Shown here piece by piece: positions 44,575 through 55,422 of a stretch of 64,000 nt of DNA. Origin of the DNA: Bactericera cockerelli (lineage: Eukaryota; Arthropoda; Insecta; Hemiptera; Triozidae); assembly GCA_024516035.1 (NCBI GenBank), contig CM044962.1:372001-436000 (forward strand), in the 5' to 3' direction. The notes beneath the pieces were generated by a model that was not told where the DNA came from, ran no database searches, and saw only the letters and a list, made by a program, of their open reading frames with translations. The stretch's first letter is position 1. Each line of letters begins with the position of its first letter. The translations under genes were made by a program, and so were the position numbers.

Positions 44575-45070
44575 GTGAGTCATTGTCAGTATCAGTATAA
44601 ATAGAAAAGTATAAATTTGGTGATTCTCGCTCGCATCAGTTCCTGATTCAAAAAATATCACAGGCCATCCAAAGGGGCAATAGCTCGAGCATCAGAGGCA
44701 CGCTTCCTCTTGGTAGTGAGCTGGAAGAAATATTTTACCTTTGAAATATACGTTCACTTATACTTGTTGATGACATGGATATACATGGATTCTAAAAAAA
44801 ATAGAAAAGTGAGAAGTTGTACTAGATGTACATGAGTAACAGAACATACCTGGGTGAGTCATTGTGCAGCACAATCTGGGTGAGTCATTGTCAGTATCAG
44901 TATAAACAGAAGAGTGAGAAGTTGTACTAGATGTACATGAATAACAGAACATACCTGGGTGAGTCATTGTGCAGCTCAATCTGGGTGAGTCATTGTGCAG
45001 CACAATCTGGGTGAGTCATTGTGTAGCACAGTCTGGGTGAGTCATTGTGCAGCACAATCTGGGTGAGATT
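44560..45070 (+). repeat. Array of the exon-9 splice donor
   Basis: The exon end gtgcagcacaatctgg with its donor gtgagtcattgt recurs at about 44,863, 44,962, 44,993, 45,015 and 45,041. A longer unit (agtgagaagttgtactagat, gtacatga.taacagaacat, acctgggtgagtcattgtg) is also duplicated at 44,800-44,880 and 44,905-44,980. Confidence 0.9.
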
Positions 45071-46495
45071 CTCTGTGTTGGTGTTTCTGACTAGATTATT
45101 CCATCTGTTTTTTTACTTCCGGTAAATTTCTAATATTAGAAATCGGAAGTACTGTGTTCGTTTTTATAAGAAAAAATATATTTTTTTGCTCCGATTGTTT
45201 TTCGTCTCTTATCTAAATCAAATTGTTTGTAGAAAATTAGAGACATAAGAAGTATTTTAAAATAAGTTTGTGATGTTGTAGAACATTTCTGACAAGTAGA
45301 TGAATAGTAGAAAAATAAAGAGGAAGGTGTTAGAAGTGTTTTAAGATAAATTTGAGATGTGAGCTTTATATCATAGGTTTCTGTTATTTACTTCCGAGAA
45401 ATTTCTAATACGAGAAATACGAAGTATTATGTTCTTTTTTGAGAGATTTTTTTTTGCTACGAATTTTTTTTTAAGAGGCATGAAGTTTTTTCGACGTGTA
45501 AAGGTCATCAACAAACTCTTGTCAAGCCTTGTGCTTGTAGCCATACATCTCGGTGACATGCTGTTTTTTTGTCATTTGGTGGAGTGATGTAAATTACATT
45601 TAGTGTTGGGTGGAAGAGATTGCCGTAGGCAATAACCTCCCCCTTTAGTTAGGACTTGTGTATTTACGAGTATTGTAATAATGTATTTTCTTGTTTTTAC
45701 TATTATCCATTTTGTATTCCATAATAATTATCAGGTGTTTTATGTGGATGTCTTTGAAAATTTATTCTGCGCCGAATTACATCAGTGAGAATATGAGGTT
45801 TTAGGACTTTGGTTTGGAACAAGAGGCACAATATCGAAATTCCTGACAGACGCATTCGACACCCTGTCACTAAACCGAAAAACTTTACAAGTGCTCAGCG
45901 AAAACATCATAAAAAATTCCATATATGTATATCCTCCATCACCACATATATAGAATATGATTGAAACTGAAATTGGAAAGAAGAAATTAAATAATAAATT
46001 TAAAAAAAAAAATAAAAAAAATAATAAAAAAAATAGAAAAACCCCCAACATTGAGAAAGCTAATATCTTCTGGATGGATAAGTATGCTGTGTATTAGCAA
46101 TCTACCCCCAGCCAGCAATCTACCAAAGGTAGATTGCTGGCTGGGGGACTTTAAACGGGCAGAAGACCAGTGTCTCGCTAGAGGACTATAAACAGAGAAC
46201 AGACTAGCCAACCCTTACAAGCCAGGCTAGCTTGCAGTTTCTTAAGGGTTTAATGGCTTATAAAGAAAAGTCCAAGTCCTCACGATGGTTGATCGCACAT
46301 AGAAATATGTGGTTCAGGACGAGCCAACTTTGAAATAAAGTTGACTGGCGACCATCACTCACCCCTCCAGCTGTAGCCAAGCGCGCTACAACAACAACAA
46401 CAACCAAAGGTAGACAGAGCCCCTATTGTATATATTTTAAATATATGAACAATTTGTTTCTCTCTACTAATAAATCTATCTCGCCCCGCCCACAG
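45071..46495. other. Myo18 intron: LINE remnant and dispersed repeats
   Basis: Two related pieces with cttccg(g)taaatttctaat / cgagaaatttctaatacgag (45,116 and 45,392; also 28,868). A hairpin-type repeat at 45,600-45,730 (+). A LINE C-terminal remnant at 45,788-45,935 encodes YEVLGLWFGTRGTISKF, kin of 29,786-30,105. A dispersed repeat at 46,225-46,395 (-) is repeated at 52,803-52,935 (+). No exon seen. Confidence 0.6.
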
Positions 46496-46764
46496 GCACC
46501 AACCCCGTCCTGTACAACTCGGAGGGGTGGGCCCGTCAGCTCCGGGAGCCCTCCACCCCGCGCGCCCTTCTCGCCCTTCTGTCCGAGTCCACCCACAAGC
46601 AGCTGGCCGCCCTCGTGGGCTCCTCGAGGGGCGGCGGGCTCAGTGGCGGGTCGTATGACTTGGGGGCGGGCGGCACCGTCAGGGGGGTGACTAGCTTGAG
46701 GCGGACCGCCACGGGCGGCTTCGCCAAGCGGCGGAGTGTGCCGGTGCAGGTGAAGAGTGCGGTG
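46496..46764 (+). CDS. Myo18: Myo18 exon 10 seen: loop 2 region
   Basis: Two bases plus 89 codons, acceptor cgcccacag, donor gtaagt. TNPVLYNSEGWARQLREP matches the NP..YN..GW.. segment. The Gly-rich and Arg-rich stretch (GGGLSGGSYDL, then RRTATGGFAKRRS) is the loop-2-like actin-facing region. Confidence 0.9.
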
Positions 46765-47219
46765 GTAAGTGGCTTTATTATTATTACTATTATAGTCACC
46801 CTGGCAGAGTGAGTTAGCGCGCTAGGCATTGCACACATGGCGACCTCGGTTCGATTCCCAGCGGGGTAGGATTTTTTCTGCTCTGTACTTGGATGTTCGG
46901 GGTCCACGCATACCTCGTGAGGAAAAATGAGTAGCTGCTTTGATGTGAAGCAGCGACCAGTGGCAGAATCATAGGCAAAAAAAAATAATACAAGATATTG
47001 TAAATTAAATTGGTAAAGTCCTATGATTCTGAGCTACCCACTAAAATTGTGACATAATAACACAAAGAAAAAACATTATTATTATTACTATTATTCTAAG
47101 TAGTGCAAGATCATGAGTTGGATGGTAGAGATCGCCTCAGGCAATACTCCCGTTCTTTGTGATTTATGTATGTAAATAAATTTCAATAAAGAGTTTACTA
47201 CTTCTACTATTGTTTGTGA

Positions 47220-47256
<37 letters not shown>

Positions 47257-47994
47257 CGTGCGCGTGTGTGTATATACAAAATATCTCAAGTGTTTTTTGT
47301 TATTACTATTTTTTTACGAATGGTCTTGACAGACATATAATATGACCTGTCGGAAAAATAAATAACAATAATAAAAGAAAAGAAGAAAAGGATAAACGGT
47401 TAGAAATAAAGCAGAAAATAAAGTAAAGTTTTTCTGAGGTTTCTGTGAATTTTCTATGTTACTGTTATTTTAACCGAACACAGTGAGGGAGCGAAGCGAC
47501 CTCATTAGTTAGGTTCTGTTTTAACTTCCATACTGAACGATTTGGCTTACGTTTGTCTGTCTGTCTGTTCCACGATATCTCTCGAACGGATTCCTCAAAG
47601 TTGTAAAAATTTAGTATACGTGTTTATTGAGGTCCTAGAATTATACCTATAGTTTTTGGGTCAAAAAAAGGTTGTGAAACACTCATCTTAAAAAAAAAAA
47701 AAAAAATACATTCCATCCTTGTTCTCCATCTCGCCCCTCAACGCCCTCAGTAGCTTGATGGATAAGGCAGTGAGACTTGTAACCTGGAGGTCGGTGGTTC
47801 AAGTCCGGGATTGAGCGTAGATTTTGTAAATCGAGTTTGAGTAGTTGTGATATCTCGAAAGTGATTTACAAAAATATAATAACTTAACTTTCTCCTCCAT
47901 CTCGCCCCCAGGACAGTCTCATAGAGACCATCCTTTGTGATCTATGTAAATAAATTTCCACCCCTGTTCTCCTCCCCCCCCCCTCCCCCCCCAG
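46765..47994. other. Myo18 intron: SINE E, SINE C, microsatellite, duplicated exon-11 acceptor
   Basis: SINE E (46,792-47,068). A hairpin-type repeat fragment (47,100-47,210). (TG)n at 47,217-47,275. A dispersed repeat (47,470-47,650). SINE C (47,742-47,886) is flanked by copies of tccatctcgcccc. Then come an extra copy of the exon-11 acceptor and exon start (47,888-47,932) and about 30 bp of the sequence tttgtgatctatgtaaat. Confidence 0.7.
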
Positions 47995-48146
47995 GACAGT
48001 CTCATAGAGACCATCCGCCGCACTCACCTCCAGTTCGCCCACTGCCTCCTCCCCCACCACCACGCAGGCCTGGTGGACACCCGCTCCCTGGCCCCCACTG
48101 CCGCCCCCTTTGACTCCCTCGTCAATGTGCCCTGCTCCGATCTCAG
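47995..48146 (+). CDS. Myo18: Myo18 exon 11 seen
   Basis: 50 codons plus two bases, acceptor ccccccccag, donor gtgagt. DSLIETIRRTHLQFAHCLLP is the lower-50-kDa helix that precedes HF.RC..P in myosins. An unspliced duplicate of the first 24 bases with its own acceptor lies 84 bp upstream (47,911). The join to exon 12 is off by one base; see Findings. Confidence 0.9.
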
Positions 48147-49209
48147 GTGAGTCTGAAGCCAACCATCTTTTTTGAAAAATGGTATATAATTTTTTTATTT
48201 TTTTTAATACATGACAAGTAAATGGTTCAAATATATATAACAATGACAGTTTACATAATTCATAATATTTTTAACTGAACTTATGCTAGTTTTTTTTGGC
48301 TGTCGTCATCTCACTTCATAGGTGTGGCCTATGAAGTATGGTCCTTGTGTTGTGGGATGCAGTCTTGTTCTAGTTTTTGTGTTGATTATAATTACTATCC
48401 TTATGGTTATTATATCCACATAAAACTGGTCATAAATGTTGGAATGATTGACGGGATGTGGAAGAATATTAAGCCCCGACAAAGTCACAAAGAAAAACAT
48501 TTATTTATTTAAGTTAAATTTGTTTTTTCTTCCTCTTTATATGTTCAATTGTTCATGTAGACGTGTCTGTTATTGCTTTATTTATAAAGTGTTCTCAATT
48601 ATTAGTCTGGCTTGGGGACTATAATTGGCTTGGTTCTGGGGGCCCTTGTCAATTATTAGCCTCCTTCTAAAGACAGTGGTAGAAGTGCTGAGTCATTCCT
48701 CCACTGTCTGGCCACCATCGTTCACGATGACGCCACCCTATGATGATCTCAATTATTATTATTATTTTAAATGTGTGTTTATTGAAGTAAGGTTATTCTA
48801 TAATAACCAATGTTTTACTGACTTTTCCTCATAGATAATCCCTTTCTTAGTCTTTTATCTTCTAGTCTAATTTAGTTCCACTACAAACTTTAAGTTCCTC
48901 TTTGATCTAGTCTTTATTTTGTTTTTACCTGTATGTTTTTGTTTTTTTTTTTTCTTCTTTCACCAACAATAAATTTTTCTCATGCCAAGCAAGCATTTAT
49001 GTACCTGAACTTTAGAATAGCATAAGATTTAGATATTTTTCATTAGATTTAGATTTTTAATAGGTATTAATATAAGATAGAATAATTATAATTTCATTAG
49101 CTAGAGAACCAATTTAATGTAATAGTTAGAAAAGGATCTTTTGTAATCCGTTTATTGTATAATAAATAAATAAAATAAAAATTTATTGGTTTATAATTAT
49201 TTCTCTCAG
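48147..49209. other. Myo18 intron: repeat H and AT-rich filler
   Basis: Repeat H at 48,603-48,750. A palindromic cacttcataggtgtggcctatgaagt-like stretch lies near 48,312. A small exon may hide here because the flanking exon phases do not match, but I could not identify it. Confidence 0.5.
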
Positions 49210-49476
49210 CTGCGCGGGGCTCAGCTACTCCCCGCGGCCCGCCTGCACAAGCAAGGCTACCCCCACCATCTGCCCCTGGCGGAGTTCCGCCGCCGATACG
49301 CCCTTCTAGCCGCGCCCGCTGACGCCGCGCCCGCTGACTCCGCCCCTGGCTCCGAGACCCCACGGGCGGACTCTGCCACCCAACCTCCGCCCCCGGTGGA
49401 CGACAGGGGCGCCGTGGAGGAGATTCTGCTCTCTCTGGACCTGGACGCCTCCTCCTATCGTGTTGGGCTTAGCCAG
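49210..49476 (+). CDS. Myo18: Myo18 exon 12 seen: before the converter
   Basis: 89 codons if read from the acceptor ttctctcag, donor gtaagg. LRGAQLLPAARLHKQGYPHH and LAEFRRRYALL are the classic myosin LR..G.LE..RI...GYP.R....EF..RY segment. An Ala/Pro-rich loop and AVEEILLSLDLDASSYRVGLSQ follow. The next expected residues (VFFRAG, converter and lever arm) would start a new exon that I cannot find. Its last 24 bases seed the donor array at 49.9-50.55 kb. Confidence 0.92.
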
Positions 49477-49898
49477 GTAAGGAGTTGGGTGGAAGAGATT
49501 GCCATTGGCAATAACCCCGCCCTTTAGTTAGGACATACGTATATTGTTTATTTTTTCTTGTTTATATTATTAATGTTGTCAATTTTTATATTTATTTTTA
49601 CCATTTTTTTGTCTGTATTATGTTCTACTAATAAAGAGTTTCTAAATAAATAAAAAAAGTAAGGTGAATTATCGTGTTGGGCTTAGCCAGGTAAGGAATT
49701 GGGTGGAAGAGATTGCCATTGGCAATAACCCCGCCCTTTAGTTAGGACATAATAATATGTATATATTTTGTTAATTTTTCTTTGTTTATATTATTAATGT
49801 TGTCAAATTTTATATATTTAATTTTTACCATTTTTTGTCTGTATACTCGTATATGTTCTACTAATAAAGAGTTTCTAAATAAAAAAATAAGTAAGGAG
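49477..49898 (+). repeat. Two hairpin-type repeat copies behind duplicated exon-12 donors
   Basis: Copies at 49,484-49,655 and 49,691-49,885 (stem ttgcc/ggcaa, then aataaagagtttctaaataaa) each directly follow the exon-12 end and donor (cttagccaggtaagga). The exon end, donor and repeat were thus duplicated together as a unit of about 207 bp. Confidence 0.85.
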
Positions 49899-50552
49899 AA
49901 CTATCGTGTTATTCGTGTTGGGCTTAGTCAGGTAAGGAGAACTATCGTGTTGGGTTTAGCCAGGTAAGCAGAACTATCGTGTTGGGCTTAGCCAGGTAAG
50001 CAGAACTATCGTGTTAGGCTTAACCAGGTAAGGAAAAATATCGTGTTGGGCTTAGCCAGGTAAGGAGAACTATCGTGTTGGTCTTAGCCAGGTAAGGAGA
50101 ACTATCGTGTTGGGCTTAGCCAGGTAAGCAGAACTATCGTGTTGGGCTTAGCCAGGTAAGGAGAACTATCGTGTTGGGCCTAGCCAGGTAAGGAGAACTA
50201 TCGTGTTGGGCTTAGCCAGGTAAGGAGAACTATCGTGTTGGGCTTAGCCAGGTAAGGAAAACTAGCGTGTTGGGCTTAGCCAGGTAAGGAGAACTATCGT
50301 GTTGGGCTTAGCCAGGTAAGGAGAACTATCGTGTTGGGCTCAGCCAGGTAAGGAGAACTATCATGTTGGGCTTAGCCAGGTAAGGAGAACTATCGTGTTG
50401 GACTTAGCCAGGTAAGGAGTACTATCGTGTTGGGCTTAGCCAGGTAAGGAGAACTATCGTGTTGGGCTTAGCCAGGTAAGGAGAACTATCGTGTTGGGCT
50501 TAGCCAGGTAAGGAGAACTATTGTGTTGAGCTTAGCCAGGTAAGGAGAAACA
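49899..50552 (+). repeat. Tandem array of the exon-12 splice donor, about 20 copies
   Basis: The unit of 32 bp is aactatcgtgttgggcttag plus ccaggtaaggag. It contains the last 21 bases of exon 12 and its donor gtaagg. Most units are identical, and variants change one or two bases. Confidence 0.97.
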
Positions 50553-50600
50553 TCGCTTTTTTATTTCTAGTCACACTTGGAGATAATAAATAAATAAATA

Positions 50601-50884
50601 AATAAATGTGTTTCTTTGTGTTATTATATCACAATTGTAGTGGGTAGCGCAGAATTATAGGACTTTTCCATATCATTAATATCCCAATATCCTATTTTTG
50701 CCTATAATTCCGCCACTGGTCGCTGCTCACATTAAAGCAGCTACTCATTTTTCCTCACGAGGTATGAGTGGACCCCGAACACCCAAGAACAGAGCAGAAA
50801 AAATCCTGCCCCGCTGGGAATCGAACCCAGGTCACCGTGCGTGCAATGCCTAGCGCGCTAACTCACTCTGCCACGGTGACTTCT
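50601..50884 (-). repeat. tRNA-derived SINE family E
   Basis: On the - strand, the head is tcaccgtggcagagtgagtt, the B box gggttcgattccc, the body gcagctactcattttt (shown on +), and the end cacaaagaaa. Confidence 0.8.
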
Positions 50885-51033
50885 ACACTTGGAGATAATA
50901 CGAGATTAATTTTTTTGCTTCGCTCTAATTTTACCAAAAAATGAGATATTATATTTTTTAAATTTTGAGATTTTAAAAACAGATTTTAAATTTAGTTTGG
51001 ACATTGTTTATTTACTGTTATGTATTTATGCAC

Positions 51034-51066
<33 letters not shown>

Positions 51067-51188
51067 ATGCTGGATAGTTTGAAAGAAAGATTTTCAAGTC
51101 AAATTTTATTTACCTCACTAGCCAGCCTCCGTAATGCGGCCCCAAGTACATAATATAACACGAGTAATACGATTATACTATGTTGCAT
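50885..51188. other. AT-rich, 38-bp A run
   Basis: A run of A at about 51,036-51,064 with one break. No exon seen, although this is where the Myo18 converter exon would be expected. Confidence 0.5.
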
Positions 51189-51445
51189 GTCAGCCTCCGT
51201 GGCGTAATGGGTAATGGTTGTGACTACTGCCCGTAGTCCAGCGATACCGAGTTCAATTCCCGGTTGGGGCAGATTTTTCGAAGAAAATTCTGTTCCTTCC
51301 AAACACGTAAGGCTGGCATTTCCGGCCCTACCCAGGCTCGGTGAGGTTAATTTGGGTAGCTGGTACGATTCCCAGCGAAAGAAGCGTAAAACCCCGTCCT
51401 GACTATCTATCTCAATCAGGACGTTAAAACCAAATAGAATCAACT
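51189..51445 (+). repeat. tRNA-derived SINE family F
   Basis: The head is cagcctccgtggcgtaatgg and the B box gagttcaattcccgg. The body ggctggcatttccggccc, ggtacgattcccagcg follows. The ATT tail of the 41,205 copy is lacking. Confidence 0.8.
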
Positions 51446-52000
51446 GGTCACAATAGATCTAATTAGGTCGCAGTGTTAATTGTAAGGGTTTCACTGAAAA
51501 CCCTGCAACCAGTTCAGATAATAATAAAAAAATTAAGCTTTAATCGCAAACAAGTTGCCTTTTTTATTTACAATATTTGACATAAGTACATAATATACAA
51601 AATAAAATAAACAATATAATCGTAACATTTATTTTATTCTTATTCTTGTATTTGCAGTAAATTGTAACATTTCTATTGTTTTTATACCCCAACTCAGATA
51701 ATAATAATAAAAACTTATTCGCGTTATGGTCTGTGCCGTTTCATACGTCTAGCGGTTCCCAGGTTCGTGGTCACAAGTTCGTTGACATAATGTAGTGCAG
51801 ATTGCACAAGCGTCATAGCCGGCCAGGTAGTGTAACTAGACTCCTTGTGGTTATCAGTACAGTGTGTCCGGGAAGTTAGGAAACTCGAGATCACAAGTTC
51901 GAAACAGAATTGTTTTATGAAACTTTGCATGAGAACTGTTTACTAGAGGAAGCTTCACGTCGCAAGATTTCAAACTATAGTTTTATTCCAAATGAGAAAT
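51446..52000. other. AT-rich, no gene seen
   Basis: A weak open frame on the - strand (51,724-51,930) has no recognisable feature. The stretch gatcacaagttcg is repeated at 51,768 and 51,890. Confidence 0.4.
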
Positions 52001-52002
52001 AT

Positions 52003-52205
52003 CTGTCCCGTTAGCTCAGTGGTAAAGGCGGCACTCTGTGAATCCAGAGATTCTAGAGGTCGTGGGTTCGAAACCCAACCGGGACATAAGTTATCCTCCC
52101 TTTTGGGATTTTTACCACATAATAATATGTCTTGGGCTTACTGCTGGAATAATGGTACTTTAATAGTCCTAATCGGGCAGTTTGAATAAGGCGATATTAT
52201 TATTA
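52003..52205 (+). repeat. tRNA-derived SINE family B, complete
   Basis: The head gtcccgttagctcagtggta pairs with ccgggac. The B box is gggttcgaaaccc and the tail ends gcgatattattattat. Confidence 0.85.
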
Positions 52206-52224
52206 TATTTTCGAACCCCTCGCT

Positions 52225-52745
52225 TTTGAGACGCTGGGCCCATGGAGTGAAGGAACAAGAAGAATCGTGACAGAGATTGGCAAACGATTGATAAGTTCGA
52301 CAGGAAATCCGCTGGCGAAATCTCATCTGTTCCAGCGCATTTCCTTGGCAGTGCAAAGAGGCAATGCAGGCTGCATTCTTGGGACTTTTCCGTCAGGAAA
52401 TCCCCTTCAAATGTTCGAAGATTAAGAATTTGATAGATGTATTTAAATATTGTTGAATTTGAATACATCACAATAAATGTGACTATCTACCCCTTTACTG
52501 GTCTAATTTACCTCTCTATAAGGGAAAAAAAATTCTGTTGAAGAGAAACTTACATGAAGGAACAAGAAAAATCGTGACAGAGATTGGCAAACGATTGATA
52601 AGTTCGACAGGAAATCCGCTGGCAAAATCTCATCTGTTCCAGCGCATTTCCTTGGCAGTGCAAAGAGGCAATGCAGGCTGCATTCTGGGGACTTTTCAAT
52701 CAGGAAATCCCCTCCAAATGATCGATGATTAAGAATTTGATTGTT
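52225..52745 (+). pseudogene. Two copies of a LINE C-terminal fragment (IQRGNA type)
   Basis: 52,248-52,440 and 52,556-52,745 are about 95 percent alike. Each encodes EIGKRLISSTGNPL.., then RISLAVQRGNAGCILGTF, a pattern I associate with LINE C-termini. Smaller scraps occur at 39,472 and 43,580. No catalytic domain remains. Confidence 0.6.
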
Positions 52746-52974
52746 GAATTTGAAATATTGTTGAATTTGAAAAAATAAATTTAACTATCTGTAAGGGAAC
52801 TAAGTTTGGCTACAGCTGGAAGGGGAAATGATGGTCTGTAGCCAACTTTATTTCAAAGTTGGCTCGTCCTGAACCACATATTTCTATGTGGGATCAACCA
52901 TCGTGAGAACTTGGACTCTTTATAAGCCATTAAACATGGCTGTATGGAATGGCCTTGCCAACCAATGCCAAAAA

Positions 52975-55330
52975 AAAAACCACTATTTCAACTCCCAACC
53001 ATCTTCCACTCTTCCACCTATTAATTCCTTGGATATATCCATTTCCCCCGCAGCTGAAGTTATATTCCTTGGACTAGTAGTTGACAGTAAATTAACATGG
53101 AAAATTCATATACACTCATCATCAAAAAATTCGGGACAAGAAAATTTTCAAAGTTGAGGATTTTTTTATTTTTTTCTCTACATCCTGTAGTTTTGTGAAT
53201 GACACGAATAGAAAGGTAATTTTGTTGTCAAGCAGGATCTATGTTTAGTTTTAAAAAGGTTCCACTACCTAAAAATAGAAAAATAAATTACTGCAGAAGG
53301 TCTAAATTCCATGAAAACATCAATTTTCAAAATCAATGTATTTTACTTTTCACAAGGTATTTTTTCACACGTGATTATGATTAGTATTTGGTGTTGCCAC
53401 CTCTCGCTTCAATGACAGCCTGCATTCTGTTTCTCATCGACAGAATAAGATTCCTCACGACTTACTGAGGAATATCCTGCCATTCGTCAAGGAGTGCTTG
53501 TTTGAGCTCCCTGTGGTTCTGGGGGGGTGGTTTTCGAGAGCGGACCCGACGTTTTAACTCGTCCCATAGGTGTTCCGATTGGATTCATGTCGGGGCTGTT
53601 GGCGGGCCAGTCCAGCGTGCGAATGCCAGCCTCCCGAAGAAAATCTGTAACCACGCGTGCAGTGTGAGGTCTGGCGTTATCCTGCATATCATGACGTCCT
53701 AATCATGACGTCAATGTAAGTTCGTCAACAGCTAGAAGACGGTTGAAGGAGAAAAATTTAAGGCCAAGATAGAAAGCCACAGGCCCCAAACTCACCAGAC
53801 GACACCGAGAACTGCGCTTGAGATTTGCACGAGAACACGTGAATTGGACAGATGAATATTGGGGGCGTGTACTCTTCTCGGATGAGAGCCGGTGCTGCCT
53901 GTATTTAAATGACAGGCGGAAAAGAGTATACAGGAGGCCTGGAGAACGCTTCATCCCTGTTGCATCCAAGAAACTGTGAGTTTTGGCGGTGGTTCTTGCA
54001 TGTTCTGGGCAGGGATTTCGTTGGAAGGAAAAACAAACCTGGTTATCATCAACTGTGGAGGTGAAGGTGGCACTTTGACTGCGGTTAGGTACATTGTGAG
54101 ATAATTGAAGAGCATATTGTTCCCTATGCAGACCAAGTCGGCAACAATTTCATCCTTATGCAGGATAACGCCAGACCTCACACTGCACGCGTGGTTACAG
54201 ATTTTCTTCGGGAGGCTGGCATTCGCACGCTGGACTGGCCCGCCAACAGCCCCGACATGAATCCAATCGGAACACCTATGGGACGAGTTAAAACGTCGGG
54301 TCCGCTCTCGAAAACCACCCCCCAGAACCACAGGGAGCTCAAACAAGCACTCCTTGACGAATGGCAGGATATTCCTCAGTAAGTCGTGAGGAATCTTATT
54401 CTGTCGATGAGAAACAGAATGCAGGCTGTCATTGAAGCGAGAGGTGGCAACACCAAATACTAATCATAATCACGTGTGAAAAAATACCTTGTGAAAAGTA
54501 AAATACATTGATTTTGAAAATTGATGTTTTCATGGAATTTAGACCTTCTGCAGTAATTTATTTTTCTATTATTAGGTAGTTTAACCTTTTTAAAACTAAA
54601 CATAGATCCTGCTTGACAACAAAATTACCTTTCTATTCGTGTCATTCACAAAACTACAGGATGTAGAGAAAAAATTAAAAAAATCCTCAACTCTGAAAAT
54701 TTTCTTGCCCCGAATTTTTTGATGATGAGTGTACAATCAACTATATCTAAGCTTTCAAAAGCTGTATTCGCTGTCTCCTCAGTCCGCAGGAATGTTAGCT
54801 CCAGCACTGCGCTCATTTCCTATTTTTCCTATTTCCATAGCCTGATGAGCTATGCTCTTGCGTATTGGGGTTATTCATCTGAAATCCGCTCAATTTTTCT
54901 TTTACAAAAACGAGCTGTCCGTGCTATCTTTGGCTTCTGCAAAATGACATCATGTAGATCTCTGTTTAAAGAAAATAAAATATTAACTGTTTATGGCCAG
55001 GTAATGCTAGATTCATGTATCCTAATACACAAGCTTTCTCCCAACCTCACTAAGCATAGTAAAATCCATGAGCACAATACGCGAAATAAAAATAAAATAA
55101 TAATAAGCAATAACAAAATCATGGAGAAATCATTTTTGAAATTGGGTATTCAAACATATAATAAACTCCCTGAGGAAGTAAGGCTACTTGAGGCTAAGAC
55201 CTTTAAGAACAGACTTAAAGAACGACTGCTGGACTTGGTTCCTTATTCATTTGATGACCAGCTGACCTGGTGAGCCCTTAAATTTTCTCTCGCTCCTATT
55301 TTCTCTTCTTCTCAATTCGCTCCTATTTTT
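52975..55330 (+). pseudogene. 5'-truncated LINE (jockey-like) split by a Tc1 element
   Basis: The left part (52,975-53,112) encodes the end of the reverse transcriptase (EVIFLGLVVDSKLTWKIHI). The right part (54,734-55,273) continues in the same frame with STISKLSKAVFAVSSVRR, YFSYFHSLMSYALAYWG, LQKRAVRAIFG and the final FDDQLTW before a stop. Reading across the insertion with one TA removed keeps the frame exactly. So the host LINE was an open C-terminal frame when the Tc1 element landed. The catalytic domain upstream is missing. Confidence 0.8.
53113..54731. mobile_element. Fold-back Tc1-like transposon, TA target
   Basis: Ends read cactcatcatcaaaaaattc and its inverse, each flanked by TA (53,111-53,112 and 54,732-54,733). 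The arms, 53,113-53,688 and 54,157-54,731 (about 575 bp), are inverse copies of the 3' half of a Tc1 element. The 468-bp loop carries the preceding part. The loop and right arm hold FSDES, QDNARPH and SPDMNPI, parts of the DDE catalytic core. A one-base insertion just before the third acidic position shifts the frame, and it is present in both arms. The N-terminal DNA-binding part is absent, replaced by the inverted arm. Confidence 0.9.
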
Positions 55331-55422
55331 TCTCCTTCTCTCTACGACTCTACTACATTATCAGTTTCTTACCTTGTTTAAATTCTCTCCCTCTTCACAT
55401 ACTTTACTATGATACAGAGATT
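55331..55422. other. Sequence before the assembly gap
   Basis: Pyrimidine-rich sequence (ctctcgctcctattttctct repeated from about 55,287). No exon seen. Confidence 0.4.

Larger units (their letters stand above)
30523..49476 (+). other. Myo18: Class-XVIII myosin gene, motor region (12 exons seen)
   Basis: The exons read in order as one myosin motor: SH3-like barrel, P-loop, switch I, switch II, loop 2 and the approach to the converter. They fit MYO18 better than conventional myosin: the P-loop is GRSGAGKT (canonical GESGAGKT) and switch II is DTPGFQNP (canonical DI.GFE). MYO18 motors are known as very poor ATPases that bind actin and co-assemble with myosin II filaments. Introns are GT-AG, and phases agree across all joins except exons 11-12. 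Exons before 30,523 (in vertebrates a PDZ-containing extension) and everything from the converter on (VFFRAG, IQ motif, coiled coil) are not found in the window. Exons are very GC-rich, while introns are AT-rich and full of repeats. Repeat arrays start at five exon borders. The name rests on motif resemblance, not on a search. Confidence 0.9.

Noticed and set aside
47470..47650. A viral integration suggested by gcgaagcgacc and gacagac-type sequence
   Set aside because: It is a dispersed repeat with at least three copies here and no coding content.
30448..49527. Long open frames on the other strand or other phases of the GC-rich myosin exons
   Set aside because: They follow from high third-position GC and lack any conserved motif, while the myosin frame has clear motifs and splice sites.
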